Of a stretch of 64,000 nucleotides of DNA, positions 43,053 through 52,429 are shown one piece after another (the first letter of the stretch is position 1; each line of letters opens with the position of its first letter). A program made the position numbers and the translations under genes. The notes beneath the pieces are model-generated. The model saw only the letters and a program-made list of their open reading frames with translations, ran no database searches and was not told the DNA's origin. The stretch is taken from positions 1 to 64,000 of the forward strand of contig NZ_JACIIX010000013.1 of the NCBI RefSeq assembly GCF_014205675.1, given 5' to 3'. The stretch comes from Novispirillum itersonii. GTDB taxonomy: Bacteria > Pseudomonadota > Alphaproteobacteria > Rhodospirillales > Rhodospirillaceae.

Positions 43053-43924
43053 CCAGCCCCAAGACCGCCGCCGTGGCACTGGAATCCACCACCGTGACCC
43101 TGCCCGACACTGCCCTGCCCGCCGGAGACCTGCCCGCCCCGCGCCTGCTCGGCCCGGCTTTCGCGCTGGCCAGGCGGGAGTTCACCCGCTTCATCCGCCA
43201 GCCGCACCGGGTGATCGGCAGCCTCGGCCAGCCGCTGCTGTTCTGGATCTTCCTCGGGGCCGGGTTCACCCCGTCGTTCCGCCCGCCGGGGATGGAAGGG
43301 ATGACGTACATGGAGTACTTCTATCCCGGCGTGCTGATGATGATGATCCTGTTCGCCTCCATCTTCTCCACCATCACGGTGATTGAGGACCGCGATCAGG
43401 GCTTCCTGCAAGGGGTGCTGGTCGCGCCGGTGCCCCGTCTGGCGATTGTGCTGGGCAAGGTGGCGGGCGGATCGTCAATCGCCCTGTTCCAGAGCTTTCT
43501 GCTGCTGCTGGCGGTGCCGTTCCTTGGCCTGCCGGTGACCCTCAGCGGTATCGCACTGGTGGTGATGGCGATGGTGCTGTCGGCCTTCGGCTACACCGCG
43601 CTGGGGTTTGCCATCGCGTGGCGGATGAAGTCCACCTCCGGCTTCCATGCCATCATGATGATCTTTCTGATGCCGCTGTGGCTGCTGTCCGGGGCGCTGT
43701 TCCCCACCGCCGGGGTGCCCGGCTGGCTGAGCACCGCCATGGCCCTGAACCCGGTCGCTCACGCCCTGACCATCGTCCGCGCCCCGTTTTATGCCGATGC
43801 CGCCACCGCGCTGGCCAGCCCGGCCTATCTGACCTCGCTGGCCGTGGTGGTGGGCTGGGTGGCGCTGTGCCTGTGGTGGTGCGCCAGCCGCGTCAGCCGC
43901 CGCGATAAGGGCGTACAGGGCTGA
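43049..43924 (+). CDS. ABC-2 type exporter permease
   Basis: The 291-aa membrane protein has six hydrophobic segments and ABC-2 landmarks: RREFTRFIRQPHRVIGSLGQPLLFW before TM1, YMEYFYPGVLMMMIL, ATPase-contact VIEDRDQGFLQGVLVAPVP, and PLWLLSGALFPTAGVPGWL near the end. It forms an exporter with the ATPase encoded just upstream. Two GNAT genes follow within 5 nt, so an operon of export plus acetyl transfer is possible. Confidence 0.9.
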   Translation: MTSPKTAAVALESTTVTLPDTALPAGDLPAPRLLGPAFALARREFTRFIRQPHRVIGSLGQPLLFWIFLGAGFTPSFRPPGMEGMTYMEYFYPGVLMMMILFASIFSTITVIEDRDQGFLQGVLVAPVPRLAIVLGKVAGGSSIALFQSFLLLLAVPFLGLPVTLSGIALVVMAMVLSAFGYTALGFAIAWRMKSTSGFHAIMMIFLMPLWLLSGALFPTAGVPGWLSTAMALNPVAHALTIVRAPFYADAATALASPAYLTSLAVVVGWVALCLWWCASRVSRRDKGVQG

Positions 43925-43929
43925 GCACA

Positions 43930-44409
43930 ATGGAAGCCGTCTCCGTCCGTTTTATCACCCGGGCAGAGACGGTGCCATTGCGCCGCGCCCGCCTCAACCC
44001 GGACCTGACCCCGGAAGAGGCCGAACGCAAGGCGCAGGGGCATCCAAACGCGTTCCAATGTGGTACATTTGTCGGCGACACCCTGCTGTCCGTCGTGACG
44101 TTCCATCCGGAAGCGGTGCCCCACCACCCGGAAGGCCTGCGGCCACCGCCCTTCGTCACCCCGTGGCGGCTGCGGGCGCTGGCAACGGCCCCCGGGCAGG
44201 AAGGTAAAGGGCTGGCACGACAGGCCATTGCCTTTGGTCTCAACCATCTTTACCGTACCGCCACCCCCGGTGAGACCGGCGTATGGCTGTATGGCCGCGA
44301 AACCGCTTATGGCTTCTATGACCGGCTGGGATTCTCCCGGGCCGGACTTTGTTTCACAACCGACACCGGACCGCATGACCTGTTCTGGATCTGCGGACCG
44401 CTGGAGTGA
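43930..44409 (+). CDS. GNAT-family N-acetyltransferase, tandem copy A
   Basis: The 159-aa protein has the GNAT core LRALATAPGQEGKGLARQAIAF with the acetyl-CoA pyrophosphate loop, followed by TGVWLYGRETAYGFYDRLGF. It starts 5 nt after the exporter permease and overlaps copy B by 4 nt. Together with copy B it results from a tandem duplication. The acceptor substrate is unknown. Confidence 0.85.
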   Translation: MEAVSVRFITRAETVPLRRARLNPDLTPEEAERKAQGHPNAFQCGTFVGDTLLSVVTFHPEAVPHHPEGLRPPPFVTPWRLRALATAPGQEGKGLARQAIAFGLNHLYRTATPGETGVWLYGRETAYGFYDRLGFSRAGLCFTTDTGPHDLFWICGPLE

Positions 44410-44933
44410 GAGGTTCCACAATTCCTGCACAATCCCCCCTCGGAACGGTCACCGTCCGCTTTATCACCCGGGCCGAAACCGTTCCACTCCGCCGCGCCCG
44501 ACTCAACCCCGCCCTGCCCGCGCAGGAAGCCGAGCCATGCCCGCATGAGCAGACCTTCCAGTGCGGAGCGTTTCTGGATGAGGAACTGGTCGCGGTGGTG
44601 ACCTTCTCCGCCGAGACCGCGCCAAACTATGCTGATGGGCAGCAACCGCCGCCTTTCACCACCCAGTGGCATCTGCGGGCTTTGGCCACCGCCCCCGGGC
44701 ACGAAGGCAAGGGGCTGGCCCGGCAGGCGATTGCCTTTGGCCTGAACGCCATCTTCGCCGCAGCGGCCCCCGGCAGCACCGGCGTCTGGCTGTACGGGAA
44801 GGAATCCACCTATGGCTTCTACCGCCGCCTCGGCTTTTCCGCCGCCGGGCTGCCCTTCCCCACCGACACCGGGCCCTATGATATGTTCTGGATCAGCGGC
44901 CCCCTGCCGGAGGAACCGGCGCGGGTGAGATGA
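44406..44933 (+). CDS. GNAT-family N-acetyltransferase, tandem copy B
   Basis: The 175-aa protein is a close paralogue of copy A. Shared blocks include VRFITRAETVPLRRARLNP, ATAPGHEGKGLARQAIAFGL and YGFYRRLGFS. It starts at GTG 44406 (GTGA overlap). The N-terminus is 13 residues longer than in copy A. Divergence is greatest in the first third, where acceptor specificity would lie. Confidence 0.85.
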   Translation: MRGSTIPAQSPLGTVTVRFITRAETVPLRRARLNPALPAQEAEPCPHEQTFQCGAFLDEELVAVVTFSAETAPNYADGQQPPPFTTQWHLRALATAPGHEGKGLARQAIAFGLNAIFAAAAPGSTGVWLYGKESTYGFYRRLGFSAAGLPFPTDTGPYDMFWISGPLPEEPARVR

Positions 44934-44945
44934 GCCCCCCGCACC

Positions 44946-45722
44946 TTACCGGGTGCAATAGGCCTCCAGCGGCCAGCGCCCGGCAACGGTGTAGCCGGTT
45001 TCCGGGGCCACCATAAACTCGCTGGCACCGCGATGGGTGGCCGAGTGCCTGTCCCAGTCGTAGGTATAGCCCAGCCGGGTCCACGGTGCGCCATTGACGC
45101 TGTAGGACTGCACATACAGCCCGGCAAAGAAACCGCGGTAATCCGGCACCCCCGGCGCGGTTTCCGCCGCCGCTGCCGTGGCGGAACAGGCCGAGATATC
45201 GGTCCGTGGATCAGAACACGGGCGCAACAGCCGGTCGGCGGGCACCCAGACTTCCACCACGCTGTCGCTCTTTGACGCCGGGGGCAGGCCCAGCCAGCGG
45301 ATCAGCCGCTACCGCCGGGCTTCCCCCGCCGACCACTCGGCACAGGCGGCCTGCATCTGCGGCACCGCCGTCACCCACAGCACCGGCTTGCCCGGCGGCA
45401 GGGTGCCGCTTTCCGCCGAATAAAACTTCTGCACACTCTCGGCGGTGGTGAACATCGCCATCAGCACCTCCCGCCCCCGGTCGGTCCGGCGCTCCACCAG
45501 CCCCGGTGCCCCGGCGGCCAGCGAGACCAGATCGTGGTCTTCCTCCGCCGGTTCCGGGATTGCCGCATCCTGAAGGGCCGCATAAAAGGCATTGTGGGTT
45601 GCTGCGTGGGTTGCTGCGTGGGTTGCTGGACCCTGCGGCGTCTCCGGGGTCTGGGTCGCGCACCCCGATACACCCAACGCCAGCACAGCCACCAGCCCCG
45701 CCATCCCAAATCCATTGCGCAT
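44946..45722 (-). pseudogene. lipoprotein gene interrupted by an in-frame amber codon
   Basis: A single reading frame of 259 codons runs from ATG 45722 (GGAAGAG upstream) to the stop at 44946 but is broken by TAG at 45309-45311. The first part (137 aa) has a lipoprotein signal with LALGVSGC (Cys21), an Ala-Thr-His repeat and a FTTAESVQKFYSAESG region. The second part continues without frameshift after the TAG (RLIRWLGLPPASKSDSVVEV) and includes GYTYDWDR and VAPETGYTVAGRWPLE. Protein-like sequence on both sides indicates a recent nonsense mutation or a very short-lived allele. Family not recognised. Confidence 0.75.
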
Positions 45723-45848
45723 GGTTGCTCTTCCGCCAGATTACCCGGTTCCGCTCCGGGCGCGGCCAGACTGCCGCACCCGCAGGACGAGAACAACCTA
45801 TATCTGCATTTTACCCGTAAAAAGGGCCATTCCGACACATCTGCGGGA

Positions 45849-46466
45849 TCAGGCCCCGGTCGCGTGGTACCAGCAGTTGATCGCAAAGCGGTGATCCGCG
45901 AAAGCTCCGGAGGGACAGGAGATGGGGCGCACCTCATGCGGGGCCCAGGAGGGGAACAGCAACAGCATATCCCGTTCCGGCTCGATATCCTGATAGTGTC
46001 CGCCATGCTCCGGCAGAAGGAAGGAGTGCAGCCGCAGCTCCCCGCCGCTGAAACGTTTCGGGCTGGCGTGGAAATAGTAGACCGCAGTCAGCACCCGCAG
46101 GCGGGAACTGTCCGGGTTCTGCATCTGGGTATCGATATGGCGACTGTAGAAAGCCCCGTCACCATGCGCCACCAGCTCAACCTCCTGAAGCTTGACGGAA
46201 AGCGGTGACAGCTTCATGTCCTCCATCGCCCAGTCTGACACGGCATCGAACCGCGATATCAGCGCTTTTTTCAGAGGCCCCAACCGGGGCAGAACCACAG
46301 AGGTCCGGATCTCCGGATCCATCCGGGCATTCTCTCCACTGCCGACCCGGGTCGGCTCGAACCCATCCTGACTGTCCTGCACATAGGCAAGAAGCTGTTC
46401 CACCAGCTCTTCGCCCAGAAAACCCCGGATAATCCGATACGGTGCCAGTTTCTGAAAAACACTCAT
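45849..46466 (-). CDS. 2-oxoglutarate/Fe(II)-dependent dioxygenase (prolyl hydroxylase-like)
   Basis: The 205-aa protein has the double-stranded beta-helix metal triad: His110 and Asp112 in RHIDT, His177 in APHEV, and Arg193 in HRFAINCWY for 2-oxoglutarate. FYSRHIDT and the YYFHASPKRFSGGELRLH block are typical of the P4Hc group. Substrate unknown; members hydroxylate proline or other protein side chains or small molecules. It stands alone with its own upstream gap. Confidence 0.86.
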   Translation of the reverse strand: MSVFQKLAPYRIIRGFLGEELVEQLLAYVQDSQDGFEPTRVGSGENARMDPEIRTSVVLPRLGPLKKALISRFDAVSDWAMEDMKLSPLSVKLQEVELVAHGDGAFYSRHIDTQMQNPDSSRLRVLTAVYYFHASPKRFSGGELRLHSFLLPEHGGHYQDIEPERDMLLLFPSWAPHEVRPISCPSGAFADHRFAINCWYHATGA

Positions 46467-46674
46467 AGATCCACAAAGCCCCCGATGCCATTCCCGGCGC
46501 GCGCAGCTTAAAATAGTTTCCGGCGGGAAGGAAAGCGGTTAAGCGTGCCCCCTGCGCCATACGGGATATCACGCCCTGACAGAGCCTTGCCCGTTCCCCC
46601 TTCTGCATGAGAGGCTTTGTTCGCATGCTGTCAGGTAAAACCGGTCCGTAGCCTGCTGATGGGGGAAGTGTTTC

Positions 46675-46935
46675 ATGCTGATATCAAAGACGAACTCCAT
46701 GGCCCTGATCCTTGCCTGCTCCGGGTTTCTCCTGACCGGCTGCAAAGACAATGACTCAGGCTACACTCTGTACCGGGAGTCTGAGGTGGCCAGCGACAAG
46801 CGGCTTCATGTCGCAACCTTTGATTCCTTCTATGGCGCGGACTTCAATGAAAAGAACTGCGAAGTCACCGCCATCATGTTCCATGAGAAAGCAAAACTGA
46901 AATTCTGGTGCGAAAAAGGGCCGTATAAACCGTGA
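46675..46935 (+). CDS. small putative lipoprotein
   Basis: The 86-aa product has a signal sequence with lipobox LLTGC (Cys23), so about 63 residues would be anchored to a membrane. The mature part has two more cysteines (KNCEVTA and KFWCEKG) that could form a disulphide. Less GC-rich than its surroundings. Family not recognised. A strong terminator follows directly. Confidence 0.65.
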   Translation: MLISKTNSMALILACSGFLLTGCKDNDSGYTLYRESEVASDKRLHVATFDSFYGADFNEKNCEVTAIMFHEKAKLKFWCEKGPYKP

Positions 46936-46943
46936 TTTTCCCG

Positions 46944-46976
46944 AAAAAAAGCCCCCGGATCACTCCGGGGGCCTTT
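46944..46976. terminator. bidirectional intrinsic terminator
   Basis: Stem GCCCCCGGA/TCCGGGGGC with a 4-nt loop (46951-46972), A-run on the left and TTTT on the right. It serves the small lipoprotein gene on the plus strand and dihydroorotase on the minus strand. Confidence 0.88.
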
Positions 46977-47001
46977 TCCATCATGGTATGGCCGGAAAAA
47001 C

Positions 47002-48336
47002 TTACGGGCATTCCTGAAAGCGCACCGGTTCGCCGACCGGGGTGCCCTCAAGGACCGTATCACGCATGACGATGTTCCCCCGGATGATGGTATGAACCGG
47101 ACGGCCGGTGGCCTCGAAACCGTCAAACGGAGTCCAGCCGACGCGGCTGGCAATCCAGCTGTCGGTGATGGTCCAGCGGGCGTTCAGGTCTACGATGGTG
47201 AAGTCGGCATCATAGCCCAGCGCGATCCGGCCCTTGTTCATCATGTTGTAGATCCGGGCCGGACCGGCGCTGGTCAGGTCAACGAAGCGGCCCAGCGACA
47301 GCCGCCCGGCGGCGACGTGGGTCAGCATCACCGGTACCAGCGTCTGCACCCCGGTCATCCCCGACGGGCTGGCCGGATAGGGCTTGGCCTTTTCTTCCAG
47401 CGTGTGCGGCGCGTGGTCGGACCCGATCACGTCCACCACCCCGTTCTCCACCGCCTTCCACAGGGCGTCGCGGTGGCGGGCATCGCGGATCGGCGGGTTC
47501 ATCTGCGCCCGGGTGCCCAGCCGGTCATAGGCGTCCGGCCCAGCCAGCGTCAGATGCTGCGGCGTGGTCTCAACGGTGGCGAATTCCTTGTGGGCCGCCA
47601 GAAACTCCATTTCCTCCGCCGAGGTGACATGCAGCACATGCACCCGGCGCTGGGTTTCCTCGGCCAGACGCACCAGCCGCATGGTGGCGCGCAGGGCGGT
47701 TTCCTCATCGCGCCACACGGAGTGCATGCGCACATGCGCCCCGTCCTTCACCAGCTCCCAGCGTTCGATCAGGCGCGGTTCGTCCTCGCAATGTACGGCG
47801 ATACGGCGGCGGCCATGGCGCAGGATGTTACGCAGCGGCTCGTCTTCCGCCACCAGCAGCGAACCGGTCGATGACCCCATGAAAATCTTGACGCCGCTGC
47901 ACCCCGGCAGGTTTTCCCACTCCGCCAGATCAACGGCGTTATCCCCGGTGGCGCCGATGAAGAAGGCATGGTCACACCACGCCCGGCCCTTGGCGCGGGC
48001 CACCTTGTCGGCGATGGCGGCGGCATCGGTGGTGGAGGGCTTGGTGTTCGGCATCTCGAAAATACCGGTGACGCCGCCCAGAACCGCCCCCCGGGTGCCG
48101 GTTTCCAGATCTTCCTTATGCTCCAGCCCCGGTTCGCGGAAATGCACCTGGGTATCGACCACCCCCGGCAGCACGGTCAGGCCGTTCAGCGGCAGTTCCT
48201 GCGCCCCCTGCCCGGCCAGACTGCCGAACGCCACCACCTTGCCACCGCGCACCCCGATATCGGTCTGCACCAGACCGCCGGGCATCCAGACGGAGCCTTG
48301 GGTGAGAACAAGGTCATAACGCGGGGTCAGGCTCAT
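47002..48336 (-). CDS. pyrC: dihydroorotase
   Basis: The 444-aa amidohydrolase cyclises carbamoyl-aspartate in pyrimidine synthesis. It has the metal motif DTQVHFREPG, the carboxylated lysine in GVKIFMGSS, EMPNTKP, HCEDE, and SDHAPHTLEEK. The C-terminal beta-sandwich residues (MNKGRIALGYDADFTIVDL) are present. This is the class I type. The gene is monocistronic as far as can be seen. Confidence 0.92.
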   Translation of the reverse strand: MSLTPRYDLVLTQGSVWMPGGLVQTDIGVRGGKVVAFGSLAGQGAQELPLNGLTVLPGVVDTQVHFREPGLEHKEDLETGTRGAVLGGVTGIFEMPNTKPSTTDAAAIADKVARAKGRAWCDHAFFIGATGDNAVDLAEWENLPGCSGVKIFMGSSTGSLLVAEDEPLRNILRHGRRRIAVHCEDEPRLIERWELVKDGAHVRMHSVWRDEETALRATMRLVRLAEETQRRVHVLHVTSAEEMEFLAAHKEFATVETTPQHLTLAGPDAYDRLGTRAQMNPPIRDARHRDALWKAVENGVVDVIGSDHAPHTLEEKAKPYPASPSGMTGVQTLVPVMLTHVAAGRLSLGRFVDLTSAGPARIYNMMNKGRIALGYDADFTIVDLNARWTITDSWIASRVGWTPFDGFEATGRPVHTIIRGNIVMRDTVLEGTPVGEPVRFQECP

Positions 48337-48497
48337 CGGGGGTCTCCGTTATCCGGACAGGGACAGGAACAGTAGAAGGAAAGAGACAGGAAAACAGTCT
48401 GTCTTCTAGCTAACGTGTTTCCCCCCGCTTGGGAAGGCACCGGAGCCGGATTTTTTCGGCAGGCCGGAACAGGGCCCAATGGTCTGGCCGCCGGGCA

Positions 48498-50255
48498 TTA
48501 CCCCGCTGCCAGAACCTCCAGCGTCGGGCCATCCACCGCCTGTCCGGCGATATGGCGGCGATGCCACAGGGCGTAAAACAACAGGCTCCACGCCGCAAAG
48601 CGGTGCTGCTTGCCGCTGGCGGTGAACAGGGCGCGCACCGCTTCCGGGTGGGCGATTTCCGCCACGCCGGGGCTGGCGGCAACCAGCGCCCCGACCCGGG
48701 CCCCATCGGCGGCAATCCATTCGCCGACCGGCACGGTGAACCCCTTTTTCGGGGCGAAGGGCTGGGCCTGCGGCAAAACCCGCTCCAGCCAGCGGCGGAG
48801 GATGTACTTGCCGGTCTTTTTGCGCAGCCGCAGCGACGGATGCAGCCGCAGCGCCACATCGGCCACCACCGGATCCAGAAACGGCACCCGCCCTTCCACG
48901 CCATGGGCCATCAGGCAGCGGTCGGCCTTCAGCAGCAGGTCATTGGGCAGCCAGTCGGCAATGTCGATGGCCTGTGCCCGGGTCAAACGGTCCGGATAGC
49001 GGGCGGCGGCTCGCCGTTCCGCCGCCGCCATGCCATCGCGCCAGCCGGTGCCGGTGTCCCGCAGCACGCCCAGCCCGTCGAAGGTGCCGCTGCGCCGCAT
49101 CGACCGGGCAAACGGCCACGGGCGGCAGAAGCTGCGGTAGCGGCCATACCCGGCAAACAGTTCATCCCCACCCTCGCCGGACAGGATCACCCGCACCTGC
49201 TTCCGGGCTTCGCGCGCCAGAATCCATGTCGGCACAATGGCATAGTCGGCCACCGGGTCATCCATGGCGGCCACCATCCGCGGCAGATCAGCCCAGAAAT
49301 CGGCGGCGGTGATCGCCACCTCGTGATGCTCCGCCCCGACATGCCGCGCCAGTGCCCGGGCGTGGTCCCGCTCGTCATGCACCGCCGTTTCAGGGAACCC
49401 GGCGGTGAAGGCCACCACCGGCTGCGGGTTCAGCCGCGCCATCAGCGCCAGAACCGCCGAACTGTCAATCCCGCCGGACAGGAACATGCCATAGGGCACA
49501 TCAGACCGCTGATGCGCCAACACGCTGTTTTCCAGCGCCGCATCCAGCAGGGCAATGGCGGTGTCCTCATCCCGGATATCAGTGATGACATCGGGCAGCG
49601 GATCGCGGTGATGGCGCTCAGCAATGCGGCCCTGCTTCAGCACCACCGTCTCGCCCGGCATCAGCCGCTGGATGCCCTGCACCGGCAGCCGGTCGCCGGT
49701 GGTGAACTGAAGCTGCAACAGCTCCGTCACCTTGGCGCGGTCAACCTGCGGGGTGACAAAGCCCCCGGCCACCAGCGCCTGCGCCTCTGACGCAAAGGCG
49801 ATACCCTGCGGGGTTTCCGCCAGATACAGCGGCTTGATGCCAAAGGGATCGCGCGACAGCACCATCACCCCGTCGGCGGGGTCGTAGAGGGCAATGCCGA
49901 ACATGCCGCGCAGGCGCTGCGGGAAGGCGGCACCATCCTGCCCATACCACACCAGCGGCGTTTCGCAGTCTGACCGGGTGCGGAACGGCTGGCCGCTCAG
50001 GTCCTCGCGCAGGGTGGGATCGTTGTAAATTTCGCCATTGGCGACCAGAACCCGGCCCCCATCCCAGAACAGCGGCTGATCGCCGGTCTGAAGATCAATG
50101 ATCGCCAGACGGCTGTGGCCCAGCGCCACCGGCCCGCCATCGGCATGCAGATGCACCCCGTCCGGCCCCCGGTGGGCCATGGCCTGCGCCATCCGCAGCA
50201 CCGCCTCGCCCGGGGCAGCGGCCCCGGTGCTGAAAAACCCGGCAATCCCGCACAT
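48498..50255 (-). CDS. asnB: asparagine synthetase (glutamine-hydrolysing)
   Basis: The 585-aa enzyme has the N-terminal nucleophile Cys2 (MCGIAGFF), HRGPDG, the RLAIIDL and NGEIYN glutaminase motifs, and the synthetase P-loop SGGIDSS. In polysaccharide loci such enzymes may amidate sugar carboxylates rather than aspartate. It is the last gene of a minus-strand run with two glycosyltransferases (overlap ATGA at 50255), so a role in surface polysaccharide modification is plausible. It differs from the lasso-type homologue at 23491 in keeping Cys2. Confidence 0.88.
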   Translation of the reverse strand: MCGIAGFFSTGAAAPGEAVLRMAQAMAHRGPDGVHLHADGGPVALGHSRLAIIDLQTGDQPLFWDGGRVLVANGEIYNDPTLREDLSGQPFRTRSDCETPLVWYGQDGAAFPQRLRGMFGIALYDPADGVMVLSRDPFGIKPLYLAETPQGIAFASEAQALVAGGFVTPQVDRAKVTELLQLQFTTGDRLPVQGIQRLMPGETVVLKQGRIAERHHRDPLPDVITDIRDEDTAIALLDAALENSVLAHQRSDVPYGMFLSGGIDSSAVLALMARLNPQPVVAFTAGFPETAVHDERDHARALARHVGAEHHEVAITAADFWADLPRMVAAMDDPVADYAIVPTWILAREARKQVRVILSGEGGDELFAGYGRYRSFCRPWPFARSMRRSGTFDGLGVLRDTGTGWRDGMAAAERRAAARYPDRLTRAQAIDIADWLPNDLLLKADRCLMAHGVEGRVPFLDPVVADVALRLHPSLRLRKKTGKYILRRWLERVLPQAQPFAPKKGFTVPVGEWIAADGARVGALVAASPGVAEIAHPEAVRALFTASGKQHRFAAWSLLFYALWHRRHIAGQAVDGPTLEVLAAG

Positions 50256-51394
50256 CAGCCGGCATCCCCCGCAGCCGTGGCGGACGCTGTCACCGCCCCG
50301 AAGAAGGCGCGGTAACGGGCCACCACCGCCTGTTCGGTGTAACCATCGCGGAAGCTGGCATAGCCGGCATCAGCCAGTGCTGACAGGGCGGTCCGGTCCC
50401 GCAGCGCCGCCTTGATCGCCGCCGCCATCGCCGCATCGTCATCCACCGGGGTCAGCAGACCGTTGACGCCGTGTTCGATCAGGGCCGACGGCCCCTGACT
50501 GGCCGCCGCCAGCACCGGGCGATGCTGCGCCCACGCTTCCAGCACCACATTGCCCAGCGGTTCATGCCGCGACGGGCAGACGAACAGGTCCGCCGCCCGG
50601 TGCAGGGCCGGGGCGGCATCGGTCCAGCCCAGAAAGCGCACCCGTGGCCGGATGCCCAGCTTGGTGGCCAGTGCCTCCAGCGCCGGGCGCTCCGGGCCTT
50701 CCCCGGCCAGCCACAGGTACACGTCGCTCAGGCGGGCCACCGCCTTCAGCAGGGTGTCGAAGCCCTTGTTCTCATGCAGCCGCCCCAGCGCGAACAGCAG
50801 CGGCACCGTCTCCGGGGTGGTGAAGTCCGACCGCCGGACCGGGGCCGCCTGCCGCTCATCAACAAAGTTGGGCAGGTAATGCGCCCGCTCGGCGGGCCAG
50901 CCCTCGCGGACCACATAGTCAACCAGATCGTGGGTGTTGCACACCAGATGGTCGCAGTCCTGATAATACTTCAGGTCGTAATAACCGCCCAGCCGCGCCA
51001 CCTTGACGAAGGGCACCCCGGTTTTCCCCATTCCGGTTTTCCCCACCCCGATTTTACGGGGCGACGGGCAGAAGGCGGTGGCGCGGTTCATCCACGTCAG
51101 CACCACCGACGGCTGAAAGCGGCGGATCTCCGCCGCGAACTTCCGCTTGGTGGAAAAGTCAAACCGGCCGCCGAAGGGCAGCTCCACCGGGCGGATGCCG
51201 CCCTCGGTCAGCTTGCCCGCCCGCTCGGCGTTCTGCCGGATCAGGATGTGCTGCTGCACCCCGGCGCGGTGCAGGGCCAGCACCAGCCGTTCAAAAAACA
51301 GCTCCGCTCCGCCGTGACTGGCCCCGGCCATGGCCTGAAGAATCCGCAGGTCGGAGGAATGGGTCACGGTTGCCTCGGTGTTGGGGGTGGTCAT
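50255..51394 (-). CDS. glycosyltransferase family 4
   Basis: The 379-aa GT-B enzyme has GGAELFFERL near the N-terminus and the C-terminal nucleotide-sugar block: FALGRLHENKGFDTLLKA, GEGPE, HRAADLFVCPSRHEPLGNVVLEAWA. A short GKTGMGKTG duplication lies near residue 118, encoded by a 15-bp direct repeat, and is unlike other family members. The gene overlaps asnB by 4 nt and lies 4 nt after the next glycosyltransferase. Confidence 0.88.
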   Translation of the reverse strand: MTTPNTEATVTHSSDLRILQAMAGASHGGAELFFERLVLALHRAGVQQHILIRQNAERAGKLTEGGIRPVELPFGGRFDFSTKRKFAAEIRRFQPSVVLTWMNRATAFCPSPRKIGVGKTGMGKTGVPFVKVARLGGYYDLKYYQDCDHLVCNTHDLVDYVVREGWPAERAHYLPNFVDERQAAPVRRSDFTTPETVPLLFALGRLHENKGFDTLLKAVARLSDVYLWLAGEGPERPALEALATKLGIRPRVRFLGWTDAAPALHRAADLFVCPSRHEPLGNVVLEAWAQHRPVLAAASQGPSALIEHGVNGLLTPVDDDAAMAAAIKAALRDRTALSALADAGYASFRDGYTEQAVVARYRAFFGAVTASATAAGDAG

Positions 51395-51398
51395 GCCA

Positions 51399-52169
51399 TC
51401 AGCGTTCCAGCCTGGCCTTCAGATAGGCCACCATCGGCACCAGCGATGCCAGCAGCGCGATCAGGAAGCCGTATTCGCCTTCACGGTAGCCCTTGCGGGA
51501 GACGTAGCATTTGAAAAACCGCGACACGATGCGCCGCAGGTTGTTGGCGAAGCTGCCGATATTGCCGCTGTCACGCAGATCGGCGGCGCGGGCGCTGGTG
51601 TAGCGGTCAAACCGCCGCAGCATGTCGCTGATATCGGTGTCAACGTAATGGTCAATCGGGGTGGTCAGGCGGCGTTCCGGCCCCTTTTTGGTCAGCGACG
51701 GGTGAATACGCTGGTCGCCCCAGCGCTTGCAGCCCCGGGCCGACAGGCGCGGCGCGGCAGACACCCCCCACGAGGCCCCCCAGCCATAGCGGACCAGCCG
51801 GTCCCCGATGTAATTGTCAAACGGGATCAGGAAGATCCCCGGCTGGGCCCCCGGCAGGGTGCGGCGGATTTCGTCAAACAGGGCGGCGGGCACCCGTTCA
51901 TCGGCATCCACTTCCAGCACCCAGTCCCCGGAACAGGCATCCAGCCCGGCATTGCGGCGCGGGCCTTCCAGCTCCCACGATCCTTCAACGATGCGGTCTG
52001 TATAGCGGCGGGCGATCTCCGCCGAGCCATCGGTGCATTTATCCAGCACCACGACGATTTCGTCCGCCAGCGTCAGCCGGTCGAGGCAGGCGACGAGGTT
52101 GGCTTCCTCGTTATGCGCCACCACCAGAGCCGATAGACGCGGCACTGCCGCCGGAAGGGTTTCAGTCAT
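51399..52169 (-). CDS. glycosyltransferase family 2 (WaaE/KdtX-like)
   Basis: The 256-aa enzyme begins with LSALVVAHNEEANLVACLDRL and has the DxD-type WVLEVDADERV, the pattern of LPS core beta-1,4-glucosyltransferases of the WaaE group. The C-terminal part has DMLRRFDRYTSARAADL and a hydrophobic segment for membrane contact. ATG 52169 precedes the catalytic strand by ten residues; upstream in-frame sequence is not conserved. It is the first gene of the minus-strand run. Confidence 0.85.
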   Translation of the reverse strand: MTETLPAAVPRLSALVVAHNEEANLVACLDRLTLADEIVVVLDKCTDGSAEIARRYTDRIVEGSWELEGPRRNAGLDACSGDWVLEVDADERVPAALFDEIRRTLPGAQPGIFLIPFDNYIGDRLVRYGWGASWGVSAAPRLSARGCKRWGDQRIHPSLTKKGPERRLTTPIDHYVDTDISDMLRRFDRYTSARAADLRDSGNIGSFANNLRRIVSRFFKCYVSRKGYREGEYGFLIALLASLVPMVAYLKARLER

Positions 52170-52429
52170 CGGAAAATCTGCACCAGAATGAAGGGAATCC
52201 GCACCGGAACAGGCTGTAGCAGAAGCGGCGGGCCGCCGCCAGCCTGTTCCAACAATCTGGTCCGTCAATCCGGAACGGTCAGCCGACGGGACCACCCATC
52301 AGGACGGCAAGAGCCCCAAACCCCGCTCAGGCTGCCGGTCCGGGCCGGAATTGTGTTGACACTATCGTTCCCCTTCACTATCAGCAATACCTGTTTCCAA
52401 GACCTTATAATGGCGGTGGGTTTCCCCGA

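Noticed and set aside
45309-45311. Amber codon as pyrrolysine or programmed read-through
   Set aside because: No pyl genes or read-through context are seen; a nonsense mutation is simpler.
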